Positions 1-8,082 of a stretch of DNA of 24,654 nucleotides are shown in pieces. Origin of the DNA: Modestobacter sp. (GTDB lineage Bacteria; Actinomycetota; Actinomycetes; Mycobacteriales; Geodermatophilaceae); contig JAOPWG010000023.1 of NCBI GenBank assembly GCA_025965775.1, positions 1 to 24,654 on the forward strand, written 5' to 3'. Under the pieces are notes generated by a model that worked only from the letters and a program-made list of their open reading frames with translations, was not told the origin of the DNA and did not search any database. Every line of letters begins with the position of its first letter. The first letter of the stretch is position 1. The position numbers were made by a program, and so were the translations under genes.

Positions 1-19
1 GCCGGCCCTGGGCGCGCCG

Positions 20-1048
20 GTGCTCTCCGGCGACCGGGACGCCGAGGACCTCGCCCGGGCCGCCCGCCGCCCCGGCGCCGCCACCACCGACGGCCCCGCG
101 GTCAGCGTCGTGGTCACCGTCCTGAACGAGGGCCCCGAGCTCGCCCGGCTGGTCGCCGAGGTGCTCCCCCAGCTGACCGGTGACGACGAGCTGGTGCTGG
201 TCGACGGCGGCTCCACCGACGGCAGCGTCGAGGCGCTGCCGTCGCACTCGAACCTGCGGGTCGAGGTCGTCCGCGGCGCGGGCATCTCCGCCGGCCGCAA
301 CATCGGCGTCCGGCTCGCCCGCAACGACGTGATCGTCTGCACCGACGCCGGCTGCACGCTGGAGCCCGGCTTCGTGGACGGCTTCCGCCGCGCGTTCGCC
401 GTGGCCGAGCCCCCGGCGCTGGTCTCCGGCGTCTACGAGGTGCTGGCCCGCGACGCGATGGAGCAGGCCCAGTCGCTGGCCTGCTACCCGCAGCCGGCCG
501 AGGTCCGCCGTCCCGACCTGTTCACGCGCACCTACACCCGGGTGTTCGGCACCGGCTTCGATCCGCGCTTCGCCGTCGGGCGCTGCGTGGCCTTCACCCG
601 GGCGGCCTGGACGGCGGTCGGCGGGTTCCCCGAGGACCTGGCCACCGGCGAGGACGTCACCTTCGGGCTGGCCGTCGCCCGGCACGGCGCCGTCCTGGCC
701 AGCACCGACGCGGTCGTCGGCTGGACCCAGCGGGACGGGCTGGCCGCCACCTGGCGGATGTACCGCGGCTACGGCCGGTCCAGCACCGGCGGTGGTGACA
801 CGGCGCTGCTGGTCCGCGACGGCGTCCGCGGCCTGGCCTACCTCCTCGCCCCCGCGCTCGCCCTCACCCCGGTCGGCCGGCGGCTGCTCGCCGTCGGCGC
901 GGCCGCGTACCTGTCGCTGCCGGTGGCCCGGGCGCTGCACGCCCAGGCCGGCCCGGCCGCGGTCGCGCTGCTGCCCGTCGCCATGGCGACCAAGGACCTC
1001 GGCAAGCTCGCCGGGGCCGTCCAGGGCCTCGTCCGGGGGGCCCGGTGA
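20..1048 (+). CDS. Family 2 glycosyltransferase with C-terminal hydrophobic segments
   Basis: This is a GT-A fold glycosyltransferase that should transfer a nucleotide-sugar residue during assembly of a surface polysaccharide repeat unit at the inner membrane face. The domain starts near residue 28 (VSVVVTVLNEG). It carries VDGGSTDGS (61-69), a TDAG segment (108-111) in the place of the metal-binding DxD, and GED (210-212) as the likely catalytic-base region. Residues about 270-322 are hydrophobic and may give one or two membrane segments. GTG at 20 is the first start visible, but the frame stays open to the window edge, so the gene may be 5'-truncated here. It overlaps the next gene by GTGA and heads a six-gene operon. 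The acceptor and donor sugars cannot be read from the sequence. Confidence 0.85.
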   Translation: MLSGDRDAEDLARAARRPGAATTDGPAVSVVVTVLNEGPELARLVAEVLPQLTGDDELVLVDGGSTDGSVEALPSHSNLRVEVVRGAGISAGRNIGVRLARNDVIVCTDAGCTLEPGFVDGFRRAFAVAEPPALVSGVYEVLARDAMEQAQSLACYPQPAEVRRPDLFTRTYTRVFGTGFDPRFAVGRCVAFTRAAWTAVGGFPEDLATGEDVTFGLAVARHGAVLASTDAVVGWTQRDGLAATWRMYRGYGRSSTGGGDTALLVRDGVRGLAYLLAPALALTPVGRRLLAVGAAAYLSLPVARALHAQAGPAAVALLPVAMATKDLGKLAGAVQGLVRGAR

Positions 1049-2196
1049 CCACCCACGGAACAACCGCGACCCCGGTGCTGATCGTGTTGCCGTCGCTGGC
1101 CGCCGGCGGCGCCGAGCGGCACGGCGTGTACCTGGCGACGGCGCTGGACCCCGCCCGCTGGCGGCCCACGGTGCTGGCCTTCGCCGACGGCCCGTTCCGC
1201 GCCGACCTGGCGGCCGCCGGCGTGCCGGTGCAGCTGGTCGAGCTGCCCGGGGGCGCCCGCTCGGTGCCGGCGGCCGCCGCGGCCATCCGCGCCGCCGTCG
1301 ACGAGCACGACGCCGCGCTGGTCAGCGGGCACGGCGTGCTCGTCGAGCTGGGTACCCGGCTGGCGCTGCGCGGCCGGACGACGCCGAGCATCACCTGGAA
1401 GCACACGTACGGGCACATCGGGCACCGTGGCCTGCGCGAGCGGCTGTTCGAGCGGGCCACCGGCGGCGCCGTCACCCGCTACGGCGCGGTCTGCCACACG
1501 CAGGTCCGCTACCTCACCGACGAGCTGCACCTGCCGGCCGACAAGATCAGCGTCGTCCCGAACGCGGTGCCGGTTCCGGCCGAGCTGCCCGCGCCGCCGG
1601 CCGGTCCACCGACCGTGCTGATGGCCGCGGCCATGCGCGCCGACAAGGACCACGCGAGCGTGCTGCGGGCCTGGCCGGCCGTGCTCCGTGCGCACCCCGC
1701 GGCACGGCTGCGACTGGCCGGTGACGGCCCGTGCCGCACCGAGCTGGAAGCCCTGGCCGCCGAGCTGGGCGTCACCGGCTCGGTGGAGTTCCTCGGCGTC
1801 CGCTCCGACGTCGCCGCGCTGCTGCGGGAGTCCGGCCTCCTGGTGCTGGCCTCCTACGCCATCGAATGCTTCCCCTACGCCGTCCTGGAGGCGATGGCCG
1901 CCGGGCGCGGCGTCGTCTCCACCGACGTCGGCGGGCTGCCCGAACTGGTGGACGACGGGGTCACCGGGCGCCTGGTGCCCCCGCGGGACACCGCTGCCCT
2001 CGCCGACGCGATCGTCGAGGGCCTGACCGACGCCACCGGCGCGGACCCGCGGTGGGGACGCGCCGGCTGGGAGCGGGCCGGCCGGGTCTTCCCGTTCAAC
2101 CAGTGGGCCGGGCGTGTCGATGACCTCTTCGAACGCCTCACCGCCGGGCGTGCCACTGACCCGATCGTCCGTCTGCCCGAAAGGACCTCACCGTGA
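1045..2196 (+). CDS. Family 4 glycosyltransferase (GT-B)
   Basis: A 383-residue GT4 retaining glycosyltransferase, probably cytoplasmic or peripheral at the membrane, adding a sugar to a lipid-linked oligosaccharide. The N-terminal Rossmann half holds GGAERH (21-26), typical of the acceptor side of GT4 enzymes. The C-terminal half has an AGDGP motif (225-229) and the E-x7-E pair (E274 and E282 in ECFPYAVLE), followed by GLPELV, where the donor nucleotide binds. Length is normal for the family. GTG at 1045 overlaps the previous stop (GTGA), which argues for translational coupling, and the gene ends in the same kind of overlap with the Wzz-like gene. Sugar specificity is unknown. Confidence 0.9.
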   Translation: MTTHGTTATPVLIVLPSLAAGGAERHGVYLATALDPARWRPTVLAFADGPFRADLAAAGVPVQLVELPGGARSVPAAAAAIRAAVDEHDAALVSGHGVLVELGTRLALRGRTTPSITWKHTYGHIGHRGLRERLFERATGGAVTRYGAVCHTQVRYLTDELHLPADKISVVPNAVPVPAELPAPPAGPPTVLMAAAMRADKDHASVLRAWPAVLRAHPAARLRLAGDGPCRTELEALAAELGVTGSVEFLGVRSDVAALLRESGLLVLASYAIECFPYAVLEAMAAGRGVVSTDVGGLPELVDDGVTGRLVPPRDTAALADAIVEGLTDATGADPRWGRAGWERAGRVFPFNQWAGRVDDLFERLTAGRATDPIVRLPERTSP

Positions 2197-3290
2197 AGCG
2201 GCCCACCATGACCAGGCTGCGCCTGTCTCAGCTGCGCACCCCGCGCGCGACCCGCCGGGTCACCGCGCTGCTGATCGTGGGGCTGACCGTGCTGGGCGCC
2301 GGCGCCGGCGCGGCCCTGGAGCAGGCCCGCGGCCCGCAGTACCAGGTCCGCACCGACGTGCTGGTCCGGTTCTGGTCCATCGAGTCCTACCTGCTGACCG
2401 GTCAGGCCAGCTCGGTGAACTCCCTCGACGTCGCCGACGCCGCCACCCTGGCCCAGTCCCGCGGGGTGCTCACCGACGCCGCCGACCGCCTGGGCGACGG
2501 GCAGAGCGCCGCTGAGCTGGCCGCCTCGGTCACCGTCACCCCGCAGTCCACCTCGAACTCCGTGGCGATCGTGGCCACCGCCAAGGATCCCGACACCGCC
2601 CAGCAGACCTCCGAGGCCGTCGCCACCGCCATGATCGCCGCGGTGCGCGACCGGATCAGCACCACCGCGAACTCCCTCAGCACCACCTCCGGCGACGTCA
2701 CCACCCAGCTGCAGCAGCGCGCCCAGGCCCTGACCTCCAGCATCCAGCCGCTGGAGGCACTGGCCTCCGGCGAGCCGGAGCAGACCTCCCCCAGCAGCAA
2801 GACCGCGATCGCGCTGGCCATCGTCGGCCTGGCCGCGGGCACCCTGCTGGTCATCGCCCTGGTCTTCGGCCGGCCGGTCGTCAGCCGCGCCCGCGACGGC
2901 CAGCGGCTGCTCGAGCTGCCCGCCGTCGACGTCGACTTCTGCGCCGGCGCGCGCACCCTGCCCGCGGAGCGGCTGGTCCGCCGGCTGTTGGACGACCGGC
3001 CCGAGGGCCCGGTCCTGGTGGTGCCCGTGGACGCCGACAGCGAGAAGGCCGCCCGGCGGTTCGTCGACTGGGCGGTCGGCAACACCAGCAGCCCCGCCGA
3101 GGCGGCCCGGATCGTCCTCGCCCCCGAGGTGGACGGCGTCGTCCTGCGGCCCCGGCCGGCTCCCGGGCAGGTGGCCGCCGTGCTGTTCGTCGTCCCGTCG
3201 GGCACCGCCCGCCGCGACCTGACCGACGCCGCCACCCTGCTCCGGGCCTGGCACGCGCCGGACGCCGTGGTCGTGACCAGCGGATCGTGA
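2193..3290 (+). CDS. Wzz-like polysaccharide co-polymerase / chain-length regulator
   Basis: A 365-residue protein with two membrane segments (about 22-42 and 203-226) that bracket an extracytoplasmic domain of about 160 residues, the topology of Wzz/CapA polysaccharide co-polymerases that set chain length. The outer domain is Ser/Thr/Ala-rich with a helical stretch (about 135-190). The cytoplasmic tail (about 230-365) has the outline of a BY-kinase or ParA-like domain: PVLVVPVDADSEKAARRF (273-290) sits where a Walker A loop would be, but the GKS/GKT residues are missing, so it is probably not an active kinase. GTG at 2193 is preceded by GAAAGGACC and overlaps the upstream stop. Its place between glycosyltransferases and a Wzy-like polymerase supports the role. 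Sequence similarity alone is weak, so the call rests on topology and context. Confidence 0.7.
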   Translation: MKRPTMTRLRLSQLRTPRATRRVTALLIVGLTVLGAGAGAALEQARGPQYQVRTDVLVRFWSIESYLLTGQASSVNSLDVADAATLAQSRGVLTDAADRLGDGQSAAELAASVTVTPQSTSNSVAIVATAKDPDTAQQTSEAVATAMIAAVRDRISTTANSLSTTSGDVTTQLQQRAQALTSSIQPLEALASGEPEQTSPSSKTAIALAIVGLAAGTLLVIALVFGRPVVSRARDGQRLLELPAVDVDFCAGARTLPAERLVRRLLDDRPEGPVLVVPVDADSEKAARRFVDWAVGNTSSPAEAARIVLAPEVDGVVLRPRPAPGQVAAVLFVVPSGTARRDLTDAATLLRAWHAPDAVVVTSGS

Positions 3291-4747
3291 CCGCCACCCT
3301 GCCGGTCGAACGCCCCCCCGACCTCCCCCGGCTCGCCGAGCCCGGCGTCCTCGGGTGGGTCGTGGGGGCCGGCCTGCTGGTCACCGCCGCCGCCGGGGCG
3401 CTGGTCGTGCTGGTCCCCGGCACCGGGGTCCTGCTCGGGCTGGGCCTGCTGGTCGGGGCGGTACCGCTGGGTGCGGCCGCGGTGCAGCTGTACCGCCGTC
3501 CCGAGCTGGCCCCGTGGGGCGCGATCCTGGTCTTCGCCGGCTCGGCGGAGCTGCGGTTGCGCGTCAGCCCGGCGATCGGGCTGCTCAAGGACGCCTACGT
3601 CATCGTCCTGCTGGGCCTCCTCGTCCTCTATGCGCTGCGGCACCCCTCGACCCTGCGTCACCTGCGGGCCCTGGCGTTCCCGATCGCCGCGATCGGCGTG
3701 CTCGTCGGGCTGTACCTGCTCGACCCGGCCGGCACGCACGGCACCAGCTGGCTGTTCGGCACCCGGCTGCTGCTGGAGGTCCTGGCGCTGCTGTTCATCG
3801 GGCTGCTGCTGGCACCCCGGGAGTCACTGCGCCACCTGGTCGGGGCCTTCTCCGTCGTCGTGCCGTTCGAGGCCGCCTTCGCCTGGCTGCAGCAGGCCGC
3901 CGGCCCGGAGCGGCTGGTCTACCAGTGGGGCTACCAGTTCGGCGCCCAGGTGCGGTCCACCTCCGGCGGCGGGCTGCGGGTGTCGGGCACCTTCGAGGAC
4001 CCGTTCCAGCTGGCCACCCTCGCGGTGCTCGCGCTGGCGCTCGGCCTCTTCGCCGCCACCTCCCGCCGGCAGGCCGGCGTCCTGATCGCCTCGGGGCTGG
4101 CGGTGCTGGCCGCCACGTCGGTGCGCACGGCGTTCGTCCAGGTCGCCCTGCTGCTGGTCGTCTACGCGGTGCGCCGGGGCTGGGGCCGGCAGGCCGCGGC
4201 GCTGGGCATGGTCGCCGCGATCACCGGGATCCTGGTGCTGGCGACCACCACGACCAGCGTCACGCCCGGCGCACCCGAGGAGCCGCTGCTGTTCACCCTG
4301 AACGGCCGGTCGACCTCCTGGGCGCTGGCCATCGACGGCTGGCAGTCCCTGGTCATGGGCAACGGCGTCGGGGCCCGCGGCATCGGCTCCACCCGCACCG
4401 ACACCGGGGTGAGCGCTCCCCCGACCTACGACGGGTCCGCCCCGGCCGCCTACTTCGCCGGCAACCCGGCGTTCCTGGACTCCAGCTACGCGCAGGTCCA
4501 GTCCGACGTCGGGCTGGCCGGCTCCGCCGCGCTGGCGCTGGCCCTCGGCGGGCTGGCCGTCGCCGTGGTGCGCCGCTGCCGCGACCCCCGGGACGGCCCC
4601 GCGTGGGCGGCGTGCGCCGTGCTGGCCGTCTCGCTGGTCGACTGGGTCGGCCGGTCCTCGCTGGCGAGCTACACCACCGGTTTCCTGACGCTCTACGTGC
4701 TCGGCGTGCTCATCGGCGCCGGCCAACGGAAAGAGGACGCGCGATGA
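3287..4747 (+). CDS. Wzy/O-antigen-ligase-like polysaccharide polymerase
   Basis: A 486-residue integral membrane protein with roughly ten to twelve hydrophobic segments. A long extracytoplasmic loop (about 320-405) contains NGRSTSWALAIDGW and GNGVGARGIGS, followed by DSSYAQVQSDVG. This arrangement is typical of Wzy polymerases and WaaL-type ligases, which join undecaprenyl-linked repeat units or transfer glycans on the outer face of the membrane. The conserved-looking RVSGTFEDPFQLA (231-243) precedes a membrane segment. GTG at 3287 overlaps the Wzz-like stop, and the gene overlaps the flippase start (ATGA). Polymerase and ligase cannot be told apart from sequence. With Wzz- and Wzx-like neighbours and no other candidate in the window, polymerase is more likely. 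Confidence 0.75.
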   Translation: MTATLPVERPPDLPRLAEPGVLGWVVGAGLLVTAAAGALVVLVPGTGVLLGLGLLVGAVPLGAAAVQLYRRPELAPWGAILVFAGSAELRLRVSPAIGLLKDAYVIVLLGLLVLYALRHPSTLRHLRALAFPIAAIGVLVGLYLLDPAGTHGTSWLFGTRLLLEVLALLFIGLLLAPRESLRHLVGAFSVVVPFEAAFAWLQQAAGPERLVYQWGYQFGAQVRSTSGGGLRVSGTFEDPFQLATLAVLALALGLFAATSRRQAGVLIASGLAVLAATSVRTAFVQVALLLVVYAVRRGWGRQAAALGMVAAITGILVLATTTTSVTPGAPEEPLLFTLNGRSTSWALAIDGWQSLVMGNGVGARGIGSTRTDTGVSAPPTYDGSAPAAYFAGNPAFLDSSYAQVQSDVGLAGSAALALALGGLAVAVVRRCRDPRDGPAWAACAVLAVSLVDWVGRSSLASYTTGFLTLYVLGVLIGAGQRKEDAR

Positions 4748-6078
4748 GCGACCTGCTGGACACCTCCGGCCCGACCGCCGGGACGGCGGCACCGCCGCCG
4801 CGCGACGGCCACCGGCTGGCGAAGCTGGGCCTCGCCGCGGCGATGGTCTCCCGCCTCTTCGGCCGGCTGGTCGGCATCCTGCTGGTCGTCGTGCTGGCCC
4901 GCGAGGCCGCGCCGGACACCGTCGCGGTCTACGGCTACCTGCTGGGGACGGCGACGCTGGTCACCATCCTCACCGACCTCGGCGTGGCCTCCGTGGCCGG
5001 CCGGGAGGTCGCCGCCGGGCGGCTGCCCGCCGACGGGGCCCTGCGGGCCGCGCTGGGGCCGCAGCTCACCTCCGCGCTGGCCGCCGGCGCCGTCACCGTG
5101 CTGCTCACCCAGGTGTGGGGGCCGGACCGGCTACCCGCCGCCGCGCTCGCCCTCACCGTGGCGTTCGTCGTGGTCGGCGGGCTGAACAACCTGTGGGCCG
5201 AGTTGCTGCGGGCGACCGGTCGGGTCGTCCTGGAGGGCAGCCTGCAGGTGACCTCCACCGTGCTGCTGGTCGGCGCCGGCGTGCTGGTCGTCCACCTCGG
5301 CGGCGGCGCCACCGACCTGCTGGTGGTGGTGGCGGCGAAGGAGGCCGTGGTGCTGGCCGTCGCGGCGTCGGTCCTCCGGCCGCGCCGCCGGGCCGGCGTG
5401 CACAGCCGTGCCCTGCTCGGCCAGGGCATCTGGGTGGCGGTCGCCGGGACGGCGATCATCCTGCTGTGGCGGCAGGGGACGCTGGTCGTGGGCGGACTGG
5501 GCAGCATCGGTGTGCTGGCCACCTACGTCGTGGCGACGCGCTTCTTCGACGCCGGGGTCACCGTCGCGCACACCGCCGGGTTCGGGCTGGCCCCCGGCCT
5601 GTCCGCGCTGGCCGGCGAACCGGCGGCCTTCCGGAAGGCCGCGCGCCACTACCTGGGGCTCACCGCGCTCGCCGGGGTCGCCGTCGCGGTGGTCGGCGTG
5701 CTGCTCGCCGGCCCGCTCACCACGCTGCCGTTCGGCGAGCAGTGGGACGTCGCGGTGCCGGCCGTCCGCTGGGTCGCCGTCGCCGCGCTGCCGGTGCTGC
5801 TCTGCCACGTCTCCTTCCCGGTCCTGATGGCCCGCCACCAGGTGCGGTGGATGACCGGGTCCGCGGTGGCCGGTGCGGTCACCGGGACCACCGCCAGCAT
5901 CCTGCTGATGCTGTGGCACCCCCAGGCGACGTCCGGGGTGATCGGCACGTTCGTCGGGGCGTCGCTGATGGCGCTCCTGCTGCTCACCGGCCTGCGTGAC
6001 CTGTTCCTCCCCCACCCGGACGGAGCCCCGACCGGTCCGTCCGGCGACCGGCTGCCGGCGCCGGAGGAGGTCCGATGA
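4744..6078 (+). CDS. Wzx-like lipid-linked oligosaccharide flippase (MOP superfamily)
   Basis: A 444-residue protein with about twelve membrane segments spread evenly along the chain. It matches the polysaccharide transporter (Wzx/RfbX) branch of the MOP superfamily, which flips undecaprenyl-diphosphate-linked repeat units across the membrane. The first segment begins at AAMVSRLFGRLVGILLVVV, and the glycine-rich TDLGVASVAGREVA region is typical of the N-terminal half. The reading frame is open far upstream, but that part is an antisense-like shadow of the polymerase frame. ATG at 4744 overlaps the polymerase stop (ATGA) and follows the purine-rich GAAAGAGGA. It ends by overlapping the acyltransferase gene, so the six genes are probably one transcript. 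Confidence 0.8.
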   Translation: MSDLLDTSGPTAGTAAPPPRDGHRLAKLGLAAAMVSRLFGRLVGILLVVVLAREAAPDTVAVYGYLLGTATLVTILTDLGVASVAGREVAAGRLPADGALRAALGPQLTSALAAGAVTVLLTQVWGPDRLPAAALALTVAFVVVGGLNNLWAELLRATGRVVLEGSLQVTSTVLLVGAGVLVVHLGGGATDLLVVVAAKEAVVLAVAASVLRPRRRAGVHSRALLGQGIWVAVAGTAIILLWRQGTLVVGGLGSIGVLATYVVATRFFDAGVTVAHTAGFGLAPGLSALAGEPAAFRKAARHYLGLTALAGVAVAVVGVLLAGPLTTLPFGEQWDVAVPAVRWVAVAALPVLLCHVSFPVLMARHQVRWMTGSAVAGAVTGTTASILLMLWHPQATSGVIGTFVGASLMALLLLTGLRDLFLPHPDGAPTGPSGDRLPAPEEVR

Positions 6079-7007
6079 CCCACGTGGACGAGCGCCGGGG
6101 GGCCGGTGCCGTGTCGCTGTGCGCCGGCTCCCGGCCCGACGCGCCGCTGACCGTCCCGATCCCCGACGTGCCCCCCGCCCGGGTCGACGCGGCCGGACCG
6201 CCGCTCCCCCAGCGCCTGCGGGAGACCGCCCGGTCGTGGCGGGCCCGGCTGGCCGCGGCGACCGCCGAGCCGGCCCTCTCGGACTTCCACGCCACCGTCG
6301 TGACCGCCGGAGGCCGCCCGCGAGACCACCTGTGGCGGCACCCGGTGGCCGGCGCAGCGGCCGTGGCCGCCGTCGTGCGGCTGCCCCGGCTGTCCGCCTC
6401 GCTGTCGGCCGACACCGTCGGCGGGCGGGCCCTGCTGCACACCCTCACCCGGCCCGGCCCGTTCCGGACCCCGTTCGGCTGGACCGGGGTGGCCGTCCTC
6501 GACGTCCCCGCGGACGCCGCCGAGTACAGCCTGGGGGCGGCCAGGCAGACCGTCCGGCGCAAGGTGCGCGCGGCGCAGAAGCGCGGGGTCACCGTGCGGC
6601 CGGTCGACGACCCGGCCGAGCGCGCCGCGCTGCTGGCCCGGGCCAACGAGGCCGAGGCCGCGCACGCCGACGACCGGTACCGCAGCGAGCGACCGGACAA
6701 CTCCGACCTGCTCGACCACGACCTGTGGCTGGGCGCCTTCGCCGCCGACGGCGCCCCCTTGCTGCTGTCGGTCACCCCGACGGACGGCGAGTGGGGTCAG
6801 CTGCGCTACTTCCGGACGCTGGGCAGCAGCCCGGCGCACAGCGACTGCCGGTACCTGGCGACCCAGGCGCTGGTGCAGGCGCTGTCCGCCCGCGGTGTGC
6901 GGCACCTGGTCGAGGGCACCCACCCCGCGGAGCTGCCCAACGGGTTGCGCCACTTCCAGCGGATGGTCGGCTTCCGGCTGGCCCGGGTGGCCGCCCGCCG
7001 CGCCTGA
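6075..7007 (+). CDS. GNAT-fold acyltransferase (FemAB/CelD-like), last gene of the polysaccharide operon
   Basis: A 310-residue protein without membrane segments. The C-terminal half resembles the FemAB/CelD-type GNAT fold: a helix rich in basic residues (GAARQTVRRKVRAAQKRGV, 154-172), then a strand-rich region, and the closing LPNGLRHFQRMVGFRLAR (287-304), which corresponds to the 'F-K-x-x-F-G' end of the fold. Such enzymes transfer an acyl or aminoacyl group to a sugar or peptide amine, and here decoration of the polysaccharide is the natural guess. The first 65 residues are variable. ATG at 6075 overlaps the flippase stop. The stop codon lies inside a 16-base tandem repeat (6993-7032), so the C-terminus may be variable between strains. 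A second protein of this type is encoded just downstream on the other strand. Confidence 0.65.
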   Translation: MTHVDERRGAGAVSLCAGSRPDAPLTVPIPDVPPARVDAAGPPLPQRLRETARSWRARLAAATAEPALSDFHATVVTAGGRPRDHLWRHPVAGAAAVAAVVRLPRLSASLSADTVGGRALLHTLTRPGPFRTPFGWTGVAVLDVPADAAEYSLGAARQTVRRKVRAAQKRGVTVRPVDDPAERAALLARANEAEAAHADDRYRSERPDNSDLLDHDLWLGAFAADGAPLLLSVTPTDGEWGQLRYFRTLGSSPAHSDCRYLATQALVQALSARGVRHLVEGTHPAELPNGLRHFQRMVGFRLARVAARRA

Positions 7008-7032
7008 TGCCCGCCGCGCCTGATGCCCGCCG
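6993..7032. repeat. 16-base tandem repeat, 2.5 copies, spanning a stop codon
   Basis: The unit gcccgccgcgcctgat occurs at 6993-7008 and 7009-7024, with a half copy at 7025-7032. The copies are identical. The first copy contains the TGA stop of the upstream acyltransferase gene, so the second is extragenic. Confidence 0.95.
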
Positions 7033-7054
7033 CGGCGTCTCAGCGCGCCGCGTG

Positions 7055-7087
7055 CCGCCGCTGCGGGAGCTCGAGCCTCAGCGGCGG
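7055..7087. terminator. Hairpin between convergent operons, candidate bidirectional terminator
   Basis: A perfect 9-base inverted repeat, CCGCCGCTG (7055-7063) and CAGCGGCGG (7079-7087), encloses a 15-base loop. It sits at the meeting point of the plus-strand operon (ends 7007) and the minus-strand operon (ends 7078), and its right arm overlaps the last codons of the minus-strand gene. There is no T-tract on either side, so intrinsic termination is uncertain, though U-less hairpins are common in actinobacteria. Confidence 0.5.
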
Positions 7088-8082
7088 AGCGTCGCCGCCG
7101 CCGTCCGGGCCAGCCTCTGGGCCGCCGCGAGCGCCGGTGCCGACCACTGCAGCCGCGGATAGCTGTGCAGCGTGCCGCCGAACTGGCTCTTGAACCGGCC
7201 GATGCCCTCGTCGGGGACGCCGATGAGGTCGACGACCCGCGCCCCGGACCGGCCGGCCCACAGGATGGCGTCCCAGTAGAGCAGCACGTTCGCCCGGCTG
7301 GCCCGGTGCTCCGGGAGCAGGCCGCCCTGCCAGAGGAACACCACCTCGCCGGCGCTCAGGCTCAGCAGGCTGCCCAGCTCGACCCCGCCCTGCCTCGCCA
7401 CGGTCCAGTGCACGCCCAGGCCGGCGGCCTCCAGCGCCCCGATCGGGGGCGGGAAGCCATGGTGGTAGCCGGAGTCCAGGCCGCGGGCGGTGAAGACCGC
7501 GTCGACGACCTTGCCGAGGGTCTGCCCGTCGTGGCCGTCGGCGACGACCTCCACACCGTCCCGCTCGGCCTTGCGCAGGCTCTTGCGGGCGGCGGAGCTC
7601 AGGCCGCCATGGAGCGCGTCGTCGTCCTGGGACGTGTCGATCAGGTAGGTGTGGTCGAGCCGGGTCCGGAAGCCGCAGGCGGCGAGATCAGCCAGGTCGA
7701 CGTCGGTGGTGGGCGCCAGGTCGAACTCCTGCCGCACCACCCGCTCCCGGCGTCCCCGCCGGCGCAGTGCGGTGAGGGTGCCGGCCATGAGGTGCGCGGG
7801 GACCAGCGGCCCGGCGTAGGGGAAGGGCAGCGCGTTGACCGTGGTCAGCGGGCCGCGGCGGCGCGCCAGCCAGGGCACGATCCCGACGTCGGCGCCGTCG
7901 GCCCGCACGACGAGGGCCTGGAACCCGGTCCCGGTCATGCCGGCGGCCAGGCCGAGGAAGCCGAAGTGGTGGAACGGCGTCATCGGCTGCCCGGATGCCC
8001 GCGCGGCGGCGGCCCACCGGTCGGCGTCGCCGGTCGGCTCGAGGCTGACCGTGGCCGAGGCGGTCGGCAGGGTGGCGGTCAT
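7078..8082 (-). CDS. GNAT family acyltransferase, FemAB/CelD (Acetyltransf_6) type
   Basis: A 334-residue protein of the double-GNAT FemAB/CelD type, which moves acyl or aminoacyl groups onto polysaccharide, lipid or peptide acceptors. Visible family marks are a Trp-Leu-Ala-Arg stretch after the first strands (71-74), the basic helix LSSAARKSLRKAERDGVEV (161-179), the strands around GSLLSLSAGEVVFLWQGGLLP (237-257), and the closing GRFKSQFGG (295-303). Length is normal. ATG at 8082 overlaps the stop of the upstream glycosyltransferase (ATGA), so it is the last gene of a coupled minus-strand operon. It is a different subgroup from the 6075-7007 protein. The substrate is unknown; context suggests modification of the same glycan. 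Confidence 0.75.
   Translation of the reverse strand: MTATLPTASATVSLEPTGDADRWAAAARASGQPMTPFHHFGFLGLAAGMTGTGFQALVVRADGADVGIVPWLARRRGPLTTVNALPFPYAGPLVPAHLMAGTLTALRRRGRRERVVRQEFDLAPTTDVDLADLAACGFRTRLDHTYLIDTSQDDDALHGGLSSAARKSLRKAERDGVEVVADGHDGQTLGKVVDAVFTARGLDSGYHHGFPPPIGALEAAGLGVHWTVARQGGVELGSLLSLSAGEVVFLWQGGLLPEHRASRANVLLYWDAILWAGRSGARVVDLIGVPDEGIGRFKSQFGGTLHSYPRLQWSAPALAAAQRLARTAAATLRR

Noticed and set aside
838..1695. Long open frame on the minus strand opposite the first two glycosyltransferases
   Set aside because: Arg/Gly/Gln-rich composition with no domain; the plus strand holds clear GT2 and GT4 motifs. It is an artefact of very high GC at third codon positions.
1875..3254. 459-codon minus-strand open frame
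   Set aside because: Low-complexity Gly/Asp/Gln/Arg translation, antisense to the GT4 and Wzz-like genes.
3355..4743. Upstream extension of the flippase frame
   Set aside because: The translation is Arg/Pro/Ala-rich and overlaps the polymerase gene out of frame. The true start at 4744 is marked by an ATGA overlap.
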